Made by a program: the position numbers and the translations under genes
The notes under the pieces: model-generated
The model's input: the letters and a program-made list of their open reading frames with translations, nothing else
Database searches by the model: none
What the model was told of the DNA's origin: nothing
NCBI RefSeq assembly: GCF_900013425.1
Contig: NZ_FBXK01000001.1
Location: 1,101,776-1,165,775 of the forward strand
Direction: 5' to 3'
Length of the DNA stretch: 64,000 bases
Source: Sphingobium sp. Z007
GTDB lineage: Bacteria; Pseudomonadota; Alphaproteobacteria; Sphingomonadales; Sphingomonadaceae
Shown: positions 63,419-64,000 of the stretch, piece by piece
Layout: every line of letters starts with the position of its first letter
Position numbering within the stretch: the first letter of the stretch is position 1

Positions 63419-64000
63419 GCGACCTTGCTGAACAAAGCGCGGAAATTGGCGGACGTCGCCGCCGCCAGTTCTTCAACGCTTTCACCGCGCAGATGGGCCA
63501 GGAATTGGCCGTGTCCGCGACGAAGGCGGGCTCGCACGGCCGCCCCGATGCGGCACCGGCGCCAGGAAGGGCGAGTCCGTCTCAACCAGCAGCCGGTCCA
63601 GCGGCAACCGCGCCGCCGTTGCCTGCAAATCCTTCGCGCTTTTGAATGTCACGATGCCTGAAATGCTGATGTAGAAACCCAGCTCTATCGCTGCGTCAGC
63701 AAAGGCGCCGCTGGCGGTGAAACAGTGAATGACGCCGGAGTAGGCCCCCTTCCCCATCTCGTCGCGCATGATGGCCAGCGTATCTTCTTCCGCATCGCGG
63801 GTATGGACGATCAGCGGCAGGCCGGTGTCGCGCGCCGCGACGATGTGCGATCGGAAGCTCTTCTGCTGCCGATCGCGGTCGCTATGGTCGTAATAATAAT
63901 CCAGCCCCGTCTCGCCGATGCCGACCACGCGGGATGCGCCGCACGCTCCACCAGCTTGGCGGTATCGATATGGGGATGCTCGTCCGCTTCATGCGGATGG
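63415..64000 (-). pseudogene. TatD-family hydrolase, C-terminal part, frameshifted and cut by the window end
   Basis: A metal-dependent DNase/amidohydrolase fragment. VVGIGETGLDYYYDHS, LIVHTRDAEEDTL and GVIHCFTAS are TatD motifs, and LLVETDSPFLAPVPHRG carries the C-terminal metal aspartate (core VETDSPFLAP). Single-base losses near 63931, 63541 and 63501 break the frame; restored, the protein ends SANFRALFSKVA. The N-terminus lies beyond the window. It probably forms one operon with the MBL, protease and MHS genes. Confidence 0.82.

Noticed and set aside
1..64000. CRISPR arrays, rRNA, tRNA, prophage or plasmid replication genes
   Set aside because: No spaced repeats, tRNA-like cloverleaf, rRNA segments, phage structural genes or replication initiators were seen. 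The only repeats are the insertion sequences, one palindromic element and the GGGGAGA run.

Overview
The window is high-GC DNA from an alphaproteobacterium, most likely a sphingomonad (Sphingobium/Sphingomonas type). The grounds are TonB-dependent receptors, a fused CysN-CysC, an HpyO-type urate hydroxylase, a PepSY/DUF3325/DUF3649 iron cluster and a palindromic repeat of the type scattered through sphingomonad genomes. No rRNA, tRNA, CRISPR array or prophage was seen.

Purine region (about 1-28 kb). On the minus strand, 18 genes run from 26417 to 6455, and most neighbours overlap by 1-14 bases. They encode a near-complete aerobic purine degradation route: adenine and guanine deaminases, xanthine dehydrogenase (XdhABC), a flavoprotein urate hydroxylase (HpyO), HIU hydrolase, OHCU decarboxylase, allantoinase (PuuE), allantoate amidohydrolase (AllC), ureidoglycine-glyoxylate aminotransferase (PucG) and the oxalurate/oxamate branch (HpxW, HpxY, HpxZ). 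An AzgA-type purine permease, an exported nucleosidase and an unusual transporter fused to an AtzG/HpxX-like tail are also included. A second minus-strand unit (4147 to 1491) encodes an exported NUP-family protein and an exported adenosine deaminase-like enzyme, followed by a TonB-dependent receptor that runs off the left edge. Between the two units lie plus-strand genes for a LysR regulator, a phosphoribosyltransferase and a LOG-type nucleotide phosphoribohydrolase. A 41-base element shared by the two minus-strand promoter regions (31 identities, no gaps) suggests one regulator controls both. An SLC45-like MFS carrier diverges from the large operon.

Middle region (28-40 kb). This holds a small hypothetical gene, a CDP-alcohol phosphatidyltransferase, a tripartite RND efflux pump (MFP-RND-OMF) divergent from its likely two-component system, and a three-gene iron-associated membrane cluster behind a Fur-like site.

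Catabolic cluster (40-49 kb). Genes encode a type-B carboxylesterase, an SDR polyol-type dehydrogenase, a TonB receptor, an FAD-linked 2-hydroxyacid dehydrogenase, an MFS carrier, and AraC and FCD-GntR regulators. A repeated palindrome, CTATC-N-GATAG, stands in pairs before the TonB receptor gene and before the AraC gene. The substrate is unknown.

Sulfur and right-hand region (49-64 kb). A LuxR-type regulator diverges from cysD-cysNC-cysQ. Then come an NAD(P)-binding protein, mmsA with a divergent LysR gene, two tandem copies of an approximately 1.69-kb insertion sequence, and a minus-strand run of tatD, an MBL-fold hydrolase, a retropepsin-like protease and an MHS transporter. From about 58.6 kb to the end almost every gene is broken by single-base losses, mostly in G/C runs, while the preceding 57 kb has none. 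This looks like lower-quality sequence near a contig end rather than true gene decay.
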